From NCBI RefSeq assembly GCF_017302315.1, contig NZ_JAFLDT010000012.1, positions 1 to 64,000 of the forward strand: 64,000 nucleotides of DNA, written 5' to 3'. Shown one piece after another: positions 8,036 through 16,672 of this stretch (the stretch's first letter is position 1; every line of letters begins with the position of its first letter). The position numbers and the translations under genes are program-made. The notes under the pieces were generated by a model. That model saw nothing but the letters and a program-made list of their open reading frames with translations. It was not told the origin of the DNA and ran no database searches. Origin of the DNA: Zoogloea sp. (lineage in GTDB: Bacteria > Pseudomonadota > Gammaproteobacteria > Burkholderiales > Rhodocyclaceae).

Positions 8036-10549
8036 ATGCCAGTACCCCATCGCCACACGCCACTTCGGGCCCTTCGGCGCACCCTGATTGCCAGCCTGGT
8101 GTCCGCCTGCCTGGGCAGCGCCTACGCTGCCGAGCCTGTAAGCATCGACATTGCCCCCCAGCCGCTTGCCGCTGCCGCGGCCAAGTTGGCTGAGCAAAGC
8201 GGCCTCAAGCTGCTCTATGCCGCCGACCTCCTCTCCGGCAAGACCGCACCGCGCATCGCCGGGAAGCTGACGCCACAGCAGGCGCTGGAAAGGCTCCTCG
8301 CCGGCAGCGGGCTGCGTTATCAGTTTGTTACGCCGGATGCGGTGAAGATCGAGATGGCGCCGGCAGACAAGGCCGCTGAACTGTCGCCCGTCGAGGTTCG
8401 CAGCACGGTAGCGCGCGAATCGGACTACCACCGCCCCTACACCAGCATCGCCACCAAGACCGATACCCCCATCCTGCAGACCGCCACCAAGGTTGAAGTG
8501 CTTACCGAGCAGGCCATCCGGGATATGGGCCTGCAAAGCCAGGGTATGAGCCAGGCGATGGCCGCGCTGGGCATTGCGGGCTTGGGCATGGGAGATCTGG
8601 GGGACGTCTATTTCTACCGTGGCTTTCAGACGTCGACCACGCTTTGGAATGGCTTTCGTACCGAGGATATGGGAAGCAACGGCTCCAATGGCGTCAATGG
8701 CCCCGTTTGGATGAACAACGTCGAGCGGATCGAACTGATGCGCGGTGCGTCGAGCATTCTTTATGGCCGGGCGGAGCCTGGAGGCGCTGTCAATATCACC
8801 ACCAAGAAGCCGCGTGATGAATTCGGTGGCTATGCGGACCTGGGTATTGGCACCCATGACAGACGCTGGGCTTCCTTCGATGTCACCGGACCGCTCAACG
8901 CCGACAAGACCCTGCTTTTCCGTCTGAATGCGGGACATGAGGAGTCGGACTCCTGGTACACCTACGGGCCCCGATACCGCTCCGACGGCTTCGCCCCTGC
9001 GCTGGAGTACCGCCTCTCGCCGCAGACCAAGCTCTATTTCGAAGGTCAGTTCCGGAATGTGGAGGGCGGTTCCGATCAGCCCTACATGCCGGTCAGTCCT
9101 GGCACAAACCAGATGATTAACGTCAGTCCCAAAGACACGCTAATGCCCGGCACTTACTCCAAGTTCGAGCAGCGGCGTGCTATGGTGGGCGTGGACCACA
9201 AGTTCAATGACAATTGGTCGCTGACCTGGAAATACATGTACAACAACGTTGATAGTCCGTTGACCCTCGTCAATTGGGCGGTCGGCATGTATTACCCGCC
9301 TGGCACACCCAGTGGCGGTATCGAATGGACGCGCGGACTCACGATCAACAAGAGCGGCCAGAAGACCAATGCAACCCTGCTTGAACTGACCGGAAAAGTC
9401 GAGACGGGATCGTTCAAGCACACCTTGCTATTTGGTATGGACTATTACAATACCAAGACTTTCCAGCATGCAGGCGGTGACTGCTGGTGCAACAATTTTC
9501 CCTATTTCAACCCGCCGCCGTACAGCTACAACCCGTCGGATTTCACGAGCGTCTATCCCAGCGGAAGTCTTTACTACCAGTTCTGGAATCTCGACGAGAA
9601 GGAGTTTGGTCTCTACGCACAGGATCAGATCCAGCTTCCGCATGATGTCCACGTGCTTGTGGGCGGTCGCTATCAGCGCCAGAAGGAATTGAGCAAGGTC
9701 ATCTATCCTGATTTCCCCGATTCCAATCAGGATCTTCCGTACAAGCGCAATCTCTTCCTGCCGCGCTTCTCCGTGCTGTGGCAACCGGTTTCCACTGTCA
9801 GTCTCTACTACAGCTACACCGAGAACCAAGGTGCCAGTTCGGGGCTGCAGTATCCCGGAACACCGATCAAACCCGAGTTTTCCAGGCAGCATGAGCTTGG
9901 TGCCAAGTTCAGTCTTCTGGAGAGTCGACTGATCGCATCGGCAGCCCTGTTCAGTCTGACCAAGGAGAACATCGCAACCGCCGATGTCTTTCATCCCGGC
10001 TACAACCTTGGTGTGGGCCGGGTCAAGAGCACCGGTTACGAGTTGAGCCTGCAAGGGGCCCTCACCGAGAAATGGAATGTGCTGAGCACTTACAACTATG
10101 CTCGTCCGTATGTCGAGGAGGGGACTGACGGAGGGGCCAATTCGTCGCAACCCGTGGCCATCACGGCGGGCTCGTTGCTGCCCTATTTTTCGCAACACTC
10201 GTTGAGCTTGTTGACCAGCTACCGCCTGCCTGCGGGCTGGAAGATCGGTGGTGGCTACAACTGGTTCTCGGCGCCCATCATGGATGAGAACTCCACCGTG
10301 AAGACTCGCGATTACCAGATTGCTTCTGCATTTGTTGCCTACGAAACCAAGATCGCAGGCAAGAAGGCAAGCTTTCAAATGAATGTCGATAATCTCTTCA
10401 ACGAGAAATATCTCCTGTTCCAGGGCGACTTCGGCGTGGCGTACGCCAATGATCCGACGCTTGGCGGGGGCTACACCGGCGGCAACTACGTTGGCGGCAA
10501 TTGGGGGCAGCCACGTACCGCCAAACTTGGCATGCGCGTCGAGTTCTGA
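8036..10549 (+). CDS. TonB-dependent siderophore receptor with N-terminal STN signalling domain
   Basis: The ATG at 8036 is preceded by a strong GGGAGGA site. The 837-aa precursor has a signal peptide ending near residue 31 (GSAYA). An STN domain follows at about 36-90 (SIDIAPQPLAAAAAKLAEQSGLKLLY), then a plug beginning near TILQTATKVEVLTEQAIRD with VERIELMRGASSILYGRAEPGGAVN. The beta-barrel ends in the aromatic C terminus TAKLGMRVEF. The STN domain marks it as a transducer that contacts FecR when its ligand is bound. The architecture resembles the FhuE/FpvA ferric-siderophore group; the ligand cannot be read. It is 2 bp upstream of a DJ-1/YHS gene. Confidence 0.93.
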   Translation: MPVPHRHTPLRALRRTLIASLVSACLGSAYAAEPVSIDIAPQPLAAAAAKLAEQSGLKLLYAADLLSGKTAPRIAGKLTPQQALERLLAGSGLRYQFVTPDAVKIEMAPADKAAELSPVEVRSTVARESDYHRPYTSIATKTDTPILQTATKVEVLTEQAIRDMGLQSQGMSQAMAALGIAGLGMGDLGDVYFYRGFQTSTTLWNGFRTEDMGSNGSNGVNGPVWMNNVERIELMRGASSILYGRAEPGGAVNITTKKPRDEFGGYADLGIGTHDRRWASFDVTGPLNADKTLLFRLNAGHEESDSWYTYGPRYRSDGFAPALEYRLSPQTKLYFEGQFRNVEGGSDQPYMPVSPGTNQMINVSPKDTLMPGTYSKFEQRRAMVGVDHKFNDNWSLTWKYMYNNVDSPLTLVNWAVGMYYPPGTPSGGIEWTRGLTINKSGQKTNATLLELTGKVETGSFKHTLLFGMDYYNTKTFQHAGGDCWCNNFPYFNPPPYSYNPSDFTSVYPSGSLYYQFWNLDEKEFGLYAQDQIQLPHDVHVLVGGRYQRQKELSKVIYPDFPDSNQDLPYKRNLFLPRFSVLWQPVSTVSLYYSYTENQGASSGLQYPGTPIKPEFSRQHELGAKFSLLESRLIASAALFSLTKENIATADVFHPGYNLGVGRVKSTGYELSLQGALTEKWNVLSTYNYARPYVEEGTDGGANSSQPVAITAGSLLPYFSQHSLSLLTSYRLPAGWKIGGGYNWFSAPIMDENSTVKTRDYQIASAFVAYETKIAGKKASFQMNVDNLFNEKYLLFQGDFGVAYANDPTLGGGYTGGNYVGGNWGQPRTAKLGMRVEF

Positions 10550-10551
10550 CC

Positions 10552-11469
10552 ATGAAACGCCGCGATCTTGTCAAACGCCTGGCGGTTGCAGCGTCAGCAC
10601 TTCTGCCCGGTCTCGGCCGGGCAGAGGGGAAGAGCATCCCAAAACGACAGAAGCGGGGCGCCACCAAACCGGTGGCACCCATCCCCTACGCCAAGGGAGA
10701 GCGTATTACCGTTGCCTTCGTCCTCGGCCCTGGCGCGGAGGTGGTGGATTTCGCCGGGCCCTGGGGGGTGTTCGAGTATGTCTTCCTGCCGGATCAGGAG
10801 ACTCCGCCTTTCGAGCTCTATACCGTTGCCGAAAGTACCGTTCCGCTCAGGGTGTCGGGCGGCATGACCATCGTGCCTGACTACCGCTTCGATGACGCTC
10901 CGCAACCCAGACTCATCGTCGTACCCGCCATGGAAGAGCCCTCCACGGCGATGCTGACGTGGATACGGCAGGCATCCAGGGGGACCGACCTCACGCTCTC
11001 GGTCTGCAACGGTGTGTTCGTATTGGCCAAGGCCGGTCTGCTGTCGGGCAAGGAAGCCACGTCGCACCACGGTGCCTATGCGCTCCTCCAGGCCGACTTT
11101 CCGGACATCAAGGTCAAGCGTGGCGCACGTTTCGTCGACGCCGGAGCGGTATCGACGGCGGGCGGGCTCACCTCCGGTATCGATCTGGCATTGCATGTGG
11201 TCGAACGCTATTTCGGTAGACGGGTTGCCGAGCAAACCGCCACCTCCCTCGAATATCAGGGGCAAGGCTGGAAAAATCCCGACGCCAATGTCGCTTTCGC
11301 AAGGAAGCCCGTCTCAACCGATGCGCATCCCCTCTGCCCCGTGTGCGAGATGGAAGTGGACAAGCAGACCGCGCTTTCCGAGATCTACCGCGGTCGCAAG
11401 GTCTACTTCTGCTCGGAGGAGCACAAGCAGCGTTTCGACCAGACGCCGGAGCGTTTCATGCCACGCTGA
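10552..11469 (+). CDS. Exported DJ-1/PfpI-family protein fused to a C-terminal YHS domain
   Basis: The start lies 2 bp after the receptor stop, so the gene belongs to the FecI/FecR/receptor operon. The 305-aa product begins with a twin-arginine-like leader (MKRRDLVKRLAVAASALLPG). A DJ-1/PfpI domain spans about 50-235. Its nucleophile elbow is SVCNGVFVLAKAGLL (C152) followed by ATSHHG, resembling isonitrile hydratase/AraC-coupled members rather than proteases. Residues 260-305 form a YHS domain (LCPVCEMEV with C262 and C265, then VYFCSEEHKQRF with C287, and PERF), a small metal-associated module. Acting on a metal-chelating small molecule brought in by the receptor is a reasonable but untested idea. 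Confidence 0.8.
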   Translation: MKRRDLVKRLAVAASALLPGLGRAEGKSIPKRQKRGATKPVAPIPYAKGERITVAFVLGPGAEVVDFAGPWGVFEYVFLPDQETPPFELYTVAESTVPLRVSGGMTIVPDYRFDDAPQPRLIVVPAMEEPSTAMLTWIRQASRGTDLTLSVCNGVFVLAKAGLLSGKEATSHHGAYALLQADFPDIKVKRGARFVDAGAVSTAGGLTSGIDLALHVVERYFGRRVAEQTATSLEYQGQGWKNPDANVAFARKPVSTDAHPLCPVCEMEVDKQTALSEIYRGRKVYFCSEEHKQRFDQTPERFMPR

Positions 11470-11622
11470 TCTGAGTGCGGGTGTCCGCCTTTGATTTTTC
11501 TCCACCGAGTATCAGCGAGCCAAGTAGATTCGGACTCCGCCATCTTGCGATGGGTCAATGGGCAGGGCATTGCACTTACCCGTCATGCGCCAGCCTGATC
11601 CCCGGCATCGCCCCCCCGGTTG

Positions 11623-11880
11623 ACGCGTCGTCTGACGGTCGATACGGTCTCTCCTGTGGGGGCGACTTCAGTCGCCCATCCGCGCGTTGATCACCGACAT
11701 ACCCTTGATCTCAGCCCGCGGGCGACTGAAGTCGCCCCTACAGTCCCTCCAGCCGCCGTCTGAGCCTCCCACGAACCCCTTCAGCTTCACCCATCGGGTG
11801 ATACCGCCGGTGGAAGGCAAACCCGCGTCAGCAATGGGCTTGCGTCTGGTTCGGGGAGGGCAACAGAGGAAAATAGGTTC
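11623..11880. repeat. Dispersed ~250-bp repeat with palindromic GGCGACTTCAGTCGCC arms, copy 1
   Basis: This fills the 413-bp gap after the DJ-1/YHS gene. The core (11657-11743) consists of two inverted palindromic arms, GGCGACTTCAGTCGCC at the left and GGCGACTGAAGTCGCC at the right, separated by about 40 bp containing CGCGTTGATCACC. The flanking ~135 bp to the right (CCCCTTCAGCTTCACC, GGGTGAT and onward) and ~35 bp to the left are also shared with copy 3 near 30.8 kb. The core alone recurs at 26099-26183. No coding potential is seen. It looks like a non-autonomous mobile or REP-type element. Confidence 0.75.
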
Positions 11881-11882
11881 AC

Positions 11883-12575
11883 TCAGGGTTGCGTGTTGCC
11901 GTCCGTCTTGTACTTCGGAGAGCGAGGGCCGTAGAGCATGCCGTTGGGCATCCCGGCCGCGAGCAGCCGATAGCTGGCAACCCCTGCAATGGGGTGTGAG
12001 CGGTTGGTCGAACTCTCCACGATCTGGCTGACGACCGCTTGCACCAGCAAGCCGACCAGGCCTCCGCCGGAATTGCGGCCTTCCGCACTCGACGCCGTGG
12101 CGGAGCCCTTCCACAGCACCTGTTCGGTACGCAGATCCACCAGGGTGGCATCGGCCGTTACCCGGCTTTCGCTGGAGAGTACGACGTAGGTCGTACCATA
12201 ATGCTTGATGCTGATGTAGAGCGCGGCGTCGGCACCGAAGATCTCGCGTAGCTTCTGCAGCTTGACCTCGTTCATCTCGGCCGGGTTGACCAGCCCGTTC
12301 TGGCGGAAGGTCTCGTCCACCAGGCTCACCGGAAACACGTAGTAGCCGGCTTCGGCCAGCGGTAGCGTGACCTGGGACAGCATGCTGTAGGTGGCCGCCA
12401 CGTCGGGAGAATTATTGAGGGGCGGGATCACCAGGATCGAGGCCGGGCGGCTCTGCTTGAAGGCCGTGTAGTCGTAGGGCTGCCTGTTGTTGGCGCAGCC
12501 CGTGACGGTGGCAGCAAGCACGGCGGCGCTGACGGCTGCCCGTGAAAAACGCAGATTGAATACCTTGAGTGGCAT
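11883..12575 (-). CDS. DUF799 / GNA1162-family lipoprotein
   Basis: The ATG at 12575 gives a 230-aa precursor with a lipoprotein signal (AATVTGC, lipidated C27). The mature part matches the DUF799 family: KQSRPASILVIPPLNNSPDVAATYSMLSQ, PVSLVDETFRQNG and GADAALYISIKHYGTTY. It is third in a same-strand operon after a CsgG-family lipoprotein and a DUF4810 lipoprotein. This trio is widely conserved in proteobacteria and is thought to act at the inner face of the outer membrane. The biochemical role is unknown; GNA1162 of Neisseria is a vaccine-candidate surface lipoprotein. Confidence 0.88.
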   Translation of the reverse strand: MPLKVFNLRFSRAAVSAAVLAATVTGCANNRQPYDYTAFKQSRPASILVIPPLNNSPDVAATYSMLSQVTLPLAEAGYYVFPVSLVDETFRQNGLVNPAEMNEVKLQKLREIFGADAALYISIKHYGTTYVVLSSESRVTADATLVDLRTEQVLWKGSATASSAEGRNSGGGLVGLLVQAVVSQIVESSTNRSHPIAGVASYRLLAAGMPNGMLYGPRSPKYKTDGNTQP

Positions 12576-12597
12576 CTCTGGACCTTGAATGGGTTGG

Positions 12598-12957
12598 TTA
12601 CCTGAATTTCCGCAGCAGGAAGTCGATGTAGGCTGCGCTTTCGGGGTACTGATTTTTCTCGGCCTCGAAGTACTTGCGCATCTGCTCGGGGCGCTCGCTT
12701 TGCGCGTGCAGGATGCCCAGATGGGCCAGATAACCGGGCGGAACGGGCTTTCCGCTGGCGCGCGCGGCTTCGAGCCCCGCTTCAAGGCCGGCGATCTGCT
12801 CCTGGGGGGATTTGTCTTTGGTGAAGTGGCCGTAAACGTGGGGCTGATAGTCGCCCCAGTGGTAAAGCGGCTGGGGTCGGGTGACGCAGCCTGTGAGGAG
12901 CAGGCCGCCGATGAGGGCGGCGTGGGCAGGCAGTCGGGCAAAACGGAGGGCTGGCAT
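12598..12957 (-). CDS. DUF4810-family small lipoprotein
   Basis: This 119-aa precursor has a lipobox at LLLTGC (C24). The mature segment, with YHWGDYQPHVYGHFT, PPGYLAHLGILHAQSERPEQMRKYFEAEK and YPESAAYIDFLLRKF, is a TPR-like helical pair typical of DUF4810. It lies 21 bp after the CsgG-family gene and 22 bp before the DUF799 gene, so the three are very likely co-transcribed. No enzymatic motif is present; a structural or assembly role with its neighbours is inferred. Confidence 0.85.
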   Translation of the reverse strand: MPALRFARLPAHAALIGGLLLTGCVTRPQPLYHWGDYQPHVYGHFTKDKSPQEQIAGLEAGLEAARASGKPVPPGYLAHLGILHAQSERPEQMRKYFEAEKNQYPESAAYIDFLLRKFR

Positions 12958-12978
12958 GGCGGGTCTGTCCTTGAAACC

Positions 12979-13665
12979 TTACTGGCCGGGTTTCCAGGCG
13001 CCCGACTCAATGCCGCTCACCAGGTTGTTGATGGCCTCACGCATCGCCAGGTCAAGCACCTTGCCGTTGAGCGTCGAGTCATAACCTGAGGTGCCACCAA
13101 AGCCGATGATCTCCCGGCTGTCGAGGCTGTATTCGCCGGCGCCCTGGCTCGAGAACACCACTTCGGAGGTCGTCACATTGACGACGTTGAGGGCCACCTT
13201 GGCATATGCAACCTGCGACTTGCCACGCCCCAGCAGGCCAAACAGCTGCTTGTCGCCGGTTTCCTTGCGTCCAAACTCGGTGATGTCGCCGGTGATCACG
13301 TAGCTTGCCCCCCTGATGTTCTGGGTGGCCTTGGCGTAGCCGGCCTCCTGCTTGATCTCGTCCATGTTGGCCCGATCCAGGACGTTGAAGCGGCCGGTCT
13401 GCTGGAGGTGCGTGATCAGGATGGTCTTGGCCTGACTGCCCAGGCGGTCAACGCCATCGGTGAAGATGCCGCGCATGAAGTTGGAGCGGTTGTCGAACTT
13501 GCCGACGGAGATGGGGCTGCGTGTGCCGTTGTAAGCGGTGCCGGCGGAGGCCACTTTGGCGACCTCAAGGGTGCGGGATTGTTCGGTGGCGCAGCCGGTG
13601 AGGAGCATCACGCCACTGAGGGCGAAACAGGTGGCGGTCAGTTTTTTGAGTATGAGGATATGCAT
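12979..13665 (-). CDS. CsgG-family outer-membrane-associated lipoprotein
   Basis: The 228-aa precursor has a lipoprotein signal ending LLTGC (C25). The CsgG domain is clear: GKFDNRSNFMRGIFTDGVDRLGSQ, RFNVLDRANMDEIKQEAGY, GASYVITGDITEFGRK and the C-terminal LDLAMREAINNLVSGIESGAW. True CsgG forms the curli secretion pore, but no curli subunit or CsgE/F gene lies nearby. This belongs to the separate CsgG-DUF4810-DUF799 trio of unknown function. It is first in the operon and divergent from the degraded ATPase gene on the other side. Confidence 0.88.
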   Translation of the reverse strand: MHILILKKLTATCFALSGVMLLTGCATEQSRTLEVAKVASAGTAYNGTRSPISVGKFDNRSNFMRGIFTDGVDRLGSQAKTILITHLQQTGRFNVLDRANMDEIKQEAGYAKATQNIRGASYVITGDITEFGRKETGDKQLFGLLGRGKSQVAYAKVALNVVNVTTSEVVFSSQGAGEYSLDSREIIGFGGTSGYDSTLNGKVLDLAMREAINNLVSGIESGAWKPGQ

Positions 13666-13834
13666 ATGGAGTTATGTCAATGTTGTGAGCCCCGGATTGT
13701 ATGGCCTTTTGCCCGTGTCTATGCAAGAAGAATTGTTGCCGGCGAGGTCGGGCGCCTGCGCCTCGTCTTGTCCCTCGACCCCCTGCAGGCCGGCGCCGGC
13801 GTCACAGAGGTCGCCATGGTCCACGGTTACGAGT

Positions 13835-14422
13835 TCCCCTTCGGCCTTCATCGCGGCATTTCGCGGGCTGTTCGGGGTCACGTCGGGAGCGCTGATTGCC
13901 GAAGCCATCGCCCGGGCCCTTGAGCCGCAGCGGGGGCTGGTTGCGCGCACCGCCCGTAAGGCTGGCCTGGACAAGGTCAAGCTTGCAGGTCTGGAGGTCG
14001 ACACCAGCAGGATCGGCAAGATCGATGGCCTGACCCTCACCGATGCCCTGCGCTTGCTGCACGAGAGCGCTGAAAAGCCCGTGGCGCTGATCATCGACGA
14101 AGCCCAGATGGAGTCGGATTACCTGGGGCTCAAACCCACCGAGCAAGCCGTGTTGTGGCGCATGCTGGAACAGGGGCCGCGCTTCCGCGCCTATGACGCC
14201 GAAGCGCTCCGGTTCTACCGCGCCAAGACCGGCCATCCCGTGACCGCCGCACAGGCCCAGCGAGCCCTGCGCCAGCGCATGCCGGCCTTGGTGTGGAAAT
14301 CAGCCCGGGGCGAATATGCCGTTGAGGGCGCTGCCATGCATCGCTGGTGCGAAAAGCGCAGCCAGGCCGGCCAGTGGCCTCCGGTTCCGCCACAGGGGTT
14401 GTTGCCGCTGGAGGATGACTGA
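13835..14422 (+). pseudogene. Remnant of an AAA-type ATPase gene
   Basis: In this frame a recognisable ATPase core appears without a proper start: AFIAAFRGLFGVTSGALIAEAIARALE, LTLTDALRLLHESAEKPVALIIDEAQ (Walker B-like). It jumps directly to a C-terminal region (RMLEQGPRFRAYDAEALRFYRAKTGHPVTAAQAQ). The Walker A loop is absent, the upstream sequence in this frame is low-complexity and unlike any protein, and the segment between the Walker B strand and the C terminus appears deleted. I read it as a decayed gene between the CsgG operon and hipBA. Confidence 0.55.
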
Positions 14423-14449
14423 GGGGGAGGGGAGGAGGAGCGGTTGTTG

Positions 14450-15787
14450 TTAGCGCGTGGCTTCGAGAGCCGCCGCCGCCTGCACCAGTCCCCCAAATAC
14501 CGAGTCTGCGACATGTGTGGAGAAGCCCGGCGGCAACCCGGCCTGCACCGCTGAAATTACGGCAGGCGTGCGCGCGAGGATGTCCTCAATGATTGGCTCG
14601 GCAGAGACGTCATAGCCGACCTTCTGCGCAGTGCTGTTGAAGTGGCGGCGCTGGATGCCGAACATCTCGTAGTGCTTATTCTGCCCGTGCAGGGCCATGG
14701 CCAGCTTGATTTCGTGTGGCGACCATTGGTTCGGGCCGTCGCCGAGCACCGGGTAGGCGGACATCACGTCGTAGAGCGGGGTCAGCTGGAAGCGCCCGCG
14801 CGGGAGTATCCGCAGGCTGAAGTTCTTGGCATGCCCGTCCGGTGCCCGCAGGAGCCAGAACAGGATTTGTGCGGCCATCAGCGTGCGCATGTCGCCCTCG
14901 GCGTTCACCGAGTGGCGCAATGTAGAGAACAAGGCTTTCAGGCCCGGGCCGCCTTCGTTCTCGTACTTGCGCAGCGGTGAGCAGCCCTCCACCTGGCAGA
15001 AATCCTCCTGAGGCAAACGCATCAGCCACTTTCCATTCGGCGCGATGCGCCGGTCGAAGCGTTGCACCACGAGCACGCGTTGTTCGCCGAAGGTCGCAAT
15101 GTCGGCGTCGGCGACGTCCAGGCCGTACGCCTTCAGCAACTTGAGGCACAGCCACTCGTTGTCCACCGAGGTGCGGAAATCGGCCCGCCGGCCCCCCATC
15201 AGGCCGAGGGGGAGCTTGACGATGTGCGTGGTCGGCGTCGCCCCCCGGGGCTTCTGCCATCGGCCATCCCACCACAGAAAGGCGGTCTTCTCCTGGGCGC
15301 CTGCGAGCGAGATACGGAAGTCGTCGTCGGGATCCTGGCTGGATCCGAAGCTTCGAGGCGATACCGTCTCGATGAGGTGCCGTTCGATGTCTTCATCGGA
15401 GAGTGGCGTCCCTTCGATGCGATCAAAGCTGCTTGGCGCCTCGTCCTCACCCAGGATCTGTACGGCCCCCACGCAATCGCGGCCGATGGCCTTCAACAGA
15501 TCGAAGGCATCAGTCGAGCCCGTCCGGAAGCGCTCGGCGACGCGCTTGCGGATGGCATCGCTGTCGGGCAGCAGGTTATCGAAGTAGTTGTAGACCTTTT
15601 CGCCCTTGAGCGGCAGCTTGTCCAGGGTAAAGGGCAGCGAGATGGACAGTGGCCGGCCGACATCGGCTTTGATCCAGTCGTCGTCGTACTGCAGCTGCAT
15701 GTCTCCGCGCGCCGGGAGGGTCCAGCGGCCGACACGCATGCCGTTGGTCCAGATCGACAGGGAGCGGCTGTGTGATTTGCGGCCCAT
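14450..15787 (-). CDS. hipA: HipA-family serine/threonine kinase toxin
   Basis: The ATG at 15787 gives a 445-aa protein of normal HipA length. The N-subdomain motif is followed by the ATP-contact loop ISLAGAQEKTA. The catalytic loop reads APDGHAKNFSLR, with TPLYDVMSAYP carrying the metal-binding aspartate. HipA kinases phosphorylate aminoacyl-tRNA synthetases and stall growth; the partner HipB neutralises them and represses the operon. hipB is immediately upstream with a single base between its stop and this start. The last ~20 residues (VQAAAALEATR) are ordinary. No truncation is seen. Confidence 0.93.
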   Translation of the reverse strand: MGRKSHSRSLSIWTNGMRVGRWTLPARGDMQLQYDDDWIKADVGRPLSISLPFTLDKLPLKGEKVYNYFDNLLPDSDAIRKRVAERFRTGSTDAFDLLKAIGRDCVGAVQILGEDEAPSSFDRIEGTPLSDEDIERHLIETVSPRSFGSSQDPDDDFRISLAGAQEKTAFLWWDGRWQKPRGATPTTHIVKLPLGLMGGRRADFRTSVDNEWLCLKLLKAYGLDVADADIATFGEQRVLVVQRFDRRIAPNGKWLMRLPQEDFCQVEGCSPLRKYENEGGPGLKALFSTLRHSVNAEGDMRTLMAAQILFWLLRAPDGHAKNFSLRILPRGRFQLTPLYDVMSAYPVLGDGPNQWSPHEIKLAMALHGQNKHYEMFGIQRRHFNSTAQKVGYDVSAEPIIEDILARTPAVISAVQAGLPPGFSTHVADSVFGGLVQAAAALEATR

Positions 15788-15788
15788 G

Positions 15789-16049
15789 TCACCAGTCCGT
15801 CTCGGGCGCAGCCGGCGCCATGCCCTTGCGTGACGCGAGCGTGAGCTCAAGCTCGAGCGCCGAGCACCAGGCCAGCAATTGCGCGACGCTCAGATCCTGG
15901 GCGTTCAGCTCCAGATGCGATACCCGGGACTGACTTAGACCGATGCGACTGGCCAGGGCCGACTGGGACATCTTTCGTCCTTTGCGCGCCTGTTGCAACA
16001 CATGGCCCAGTTGCGAAGCGGTCACCAGCACCTGATGGGGAGAGGGCAT
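15789..16049 (-). CDS. hipB: HipB-family antitoxin, XRE-type DNA-binding protein
   Basis: This 86-aa protein is a single helix-turn-helix domain: LGHVLQQARKGRKMSQSALASRIGLSQSRVSHLE. A short C-terminal tail ends APETDW, which resembles the HipB tail that docks in HipA. It is first in the hipBA operon. Upstream (16055-16123) lie repeated TTAYCTGA/TCAGRTAA inverted repeats, which are the expected autoregulatory operators. Confidence 0.92.
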   Translation of the reverse strand: MPSPHQVLVTASQLGHVLQQARKGRKMSQSALASRIGLSQSRVSHLELNAQDLSVAQLLAWCSALELELTLASRKGMAPAAPETDW

Positions 16050-16054
16050 GAGAA

Positions 16055-16123
16055 TTACCTGATATTCAGATAAATTGATCTTAGTTGAAATTCAGGTAAG
16101 TGCAAATTATCTGTAAATCAGGT
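16055..16123. promoter_or_regulatory. Candidate HipB operators: repeated TTAYCTGA inverted repeats
   Basis: TTACCTGA (16055-16062) and TCAGATAA (16066-16073) form an inverted pair with a 3-bp spacer. A second pair is TTATCTG (16107-16113) with TCAGGT (16118-16123), and a lone half-site TTCAGGTAA is at 16091-16099. They sit directly upstream of hipB, at 6 to 74 bp from its start, as expected for cooperative autorepression. Confidence 0.6.
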
Positions 16124-16174
16124 GGCGCGGTGGCCCGAAGGGTGCGCGCCCGGCAATCCCGTCTTGACCTAGCC

Positions 16175-16372
16175 TCAAGCTGAATCCGGCCTACACCGAT
16201 GCGGCAGCAACGCCCCGATCCGACTCTGGGGCTGAGTCGGCAAGCGGGCGAGAACATCCTTCAAGTAGGCGTGGGGCTCATGCCCGTTGAGGTGCGCCGA
16301 CCGGATCAGACTTATGATCGCCGCCGCCTGCTTGCCGGCGTGCAGCGAGCTGCTCGACCCGCGGCGCCCCAC
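16175..16372 (-). mobile_element. Remnant of an IS66-family transposase C terminus
   Basis: The frame encodes the characteristic C-terminal end of IS66 TnpC: SLHAGKQAAAIISLIRSAHLNGHEPHAYLKDVLARLPTQ followed by GALLPHRC. Only about 60 residues remain and no intact tnpA/B/C or terminal repeats are visible nearby. It lies between hipBA and the ubiquitin-like gene cluster and is evidence of past insertion at the edge of that cluster. Confidence 0.75.
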
Positions 16373-16672
16373 CCGGTCGGCTGTGCATGATCACTGCGCC
16401 TGCAGGAACTTCAACAGGACATCGATCGGCTACAACCGGTCCGTGACCATGACAGGCTCACGGTCATTCGAAGGGCTGTTGGATTCCGAAACCAGCGGAA
16501 TGGCCAATTCGTGCTTCTCGGCCGGAGCTGACAGTGGGATTCTCTTGCGCGAGCGGCTGCTACGAACCTAGTGCTGTCCTTCGTGGGTCCCAGAAAGCGG
16601 TCACTGGTATAGCCGCTCTACAGCTGATACCTGCCTAAAGCCGTACTCATCCTCCTTAGCTAAAGCGAACAC
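16373..16672. other. Non-coding gap with degraded sequence
   Basis: No convincing gene is present. A short + strand stretch near 16396-16480 could encode RLQELQQDIDRLQPVRD, possibly a remnant of a helical protein, but it has no start and ends soon after. I see no repeat copies, promoter or terminator that I can support. Confidence 0.4.

Noticed and set aside
6851-8938. A 695-codon - strand frame
   Set aside because: Antisense to fecR and the start of the TonB receptor; no family features.
12979-13665. Reading the CsgG-family gene as a curli secretion pore
   Set aside because: No csgA/B/E/F nearby, and the DUF4810-DUF799 context belongs to a different conserved lipoprotein set.
16373-16672. 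A possible small gene or IS66 tnpB piece
   Set aside because: No start, no known family and no inverted repeats; only the short C-terminal transposase match at 16175-16372 is supported.
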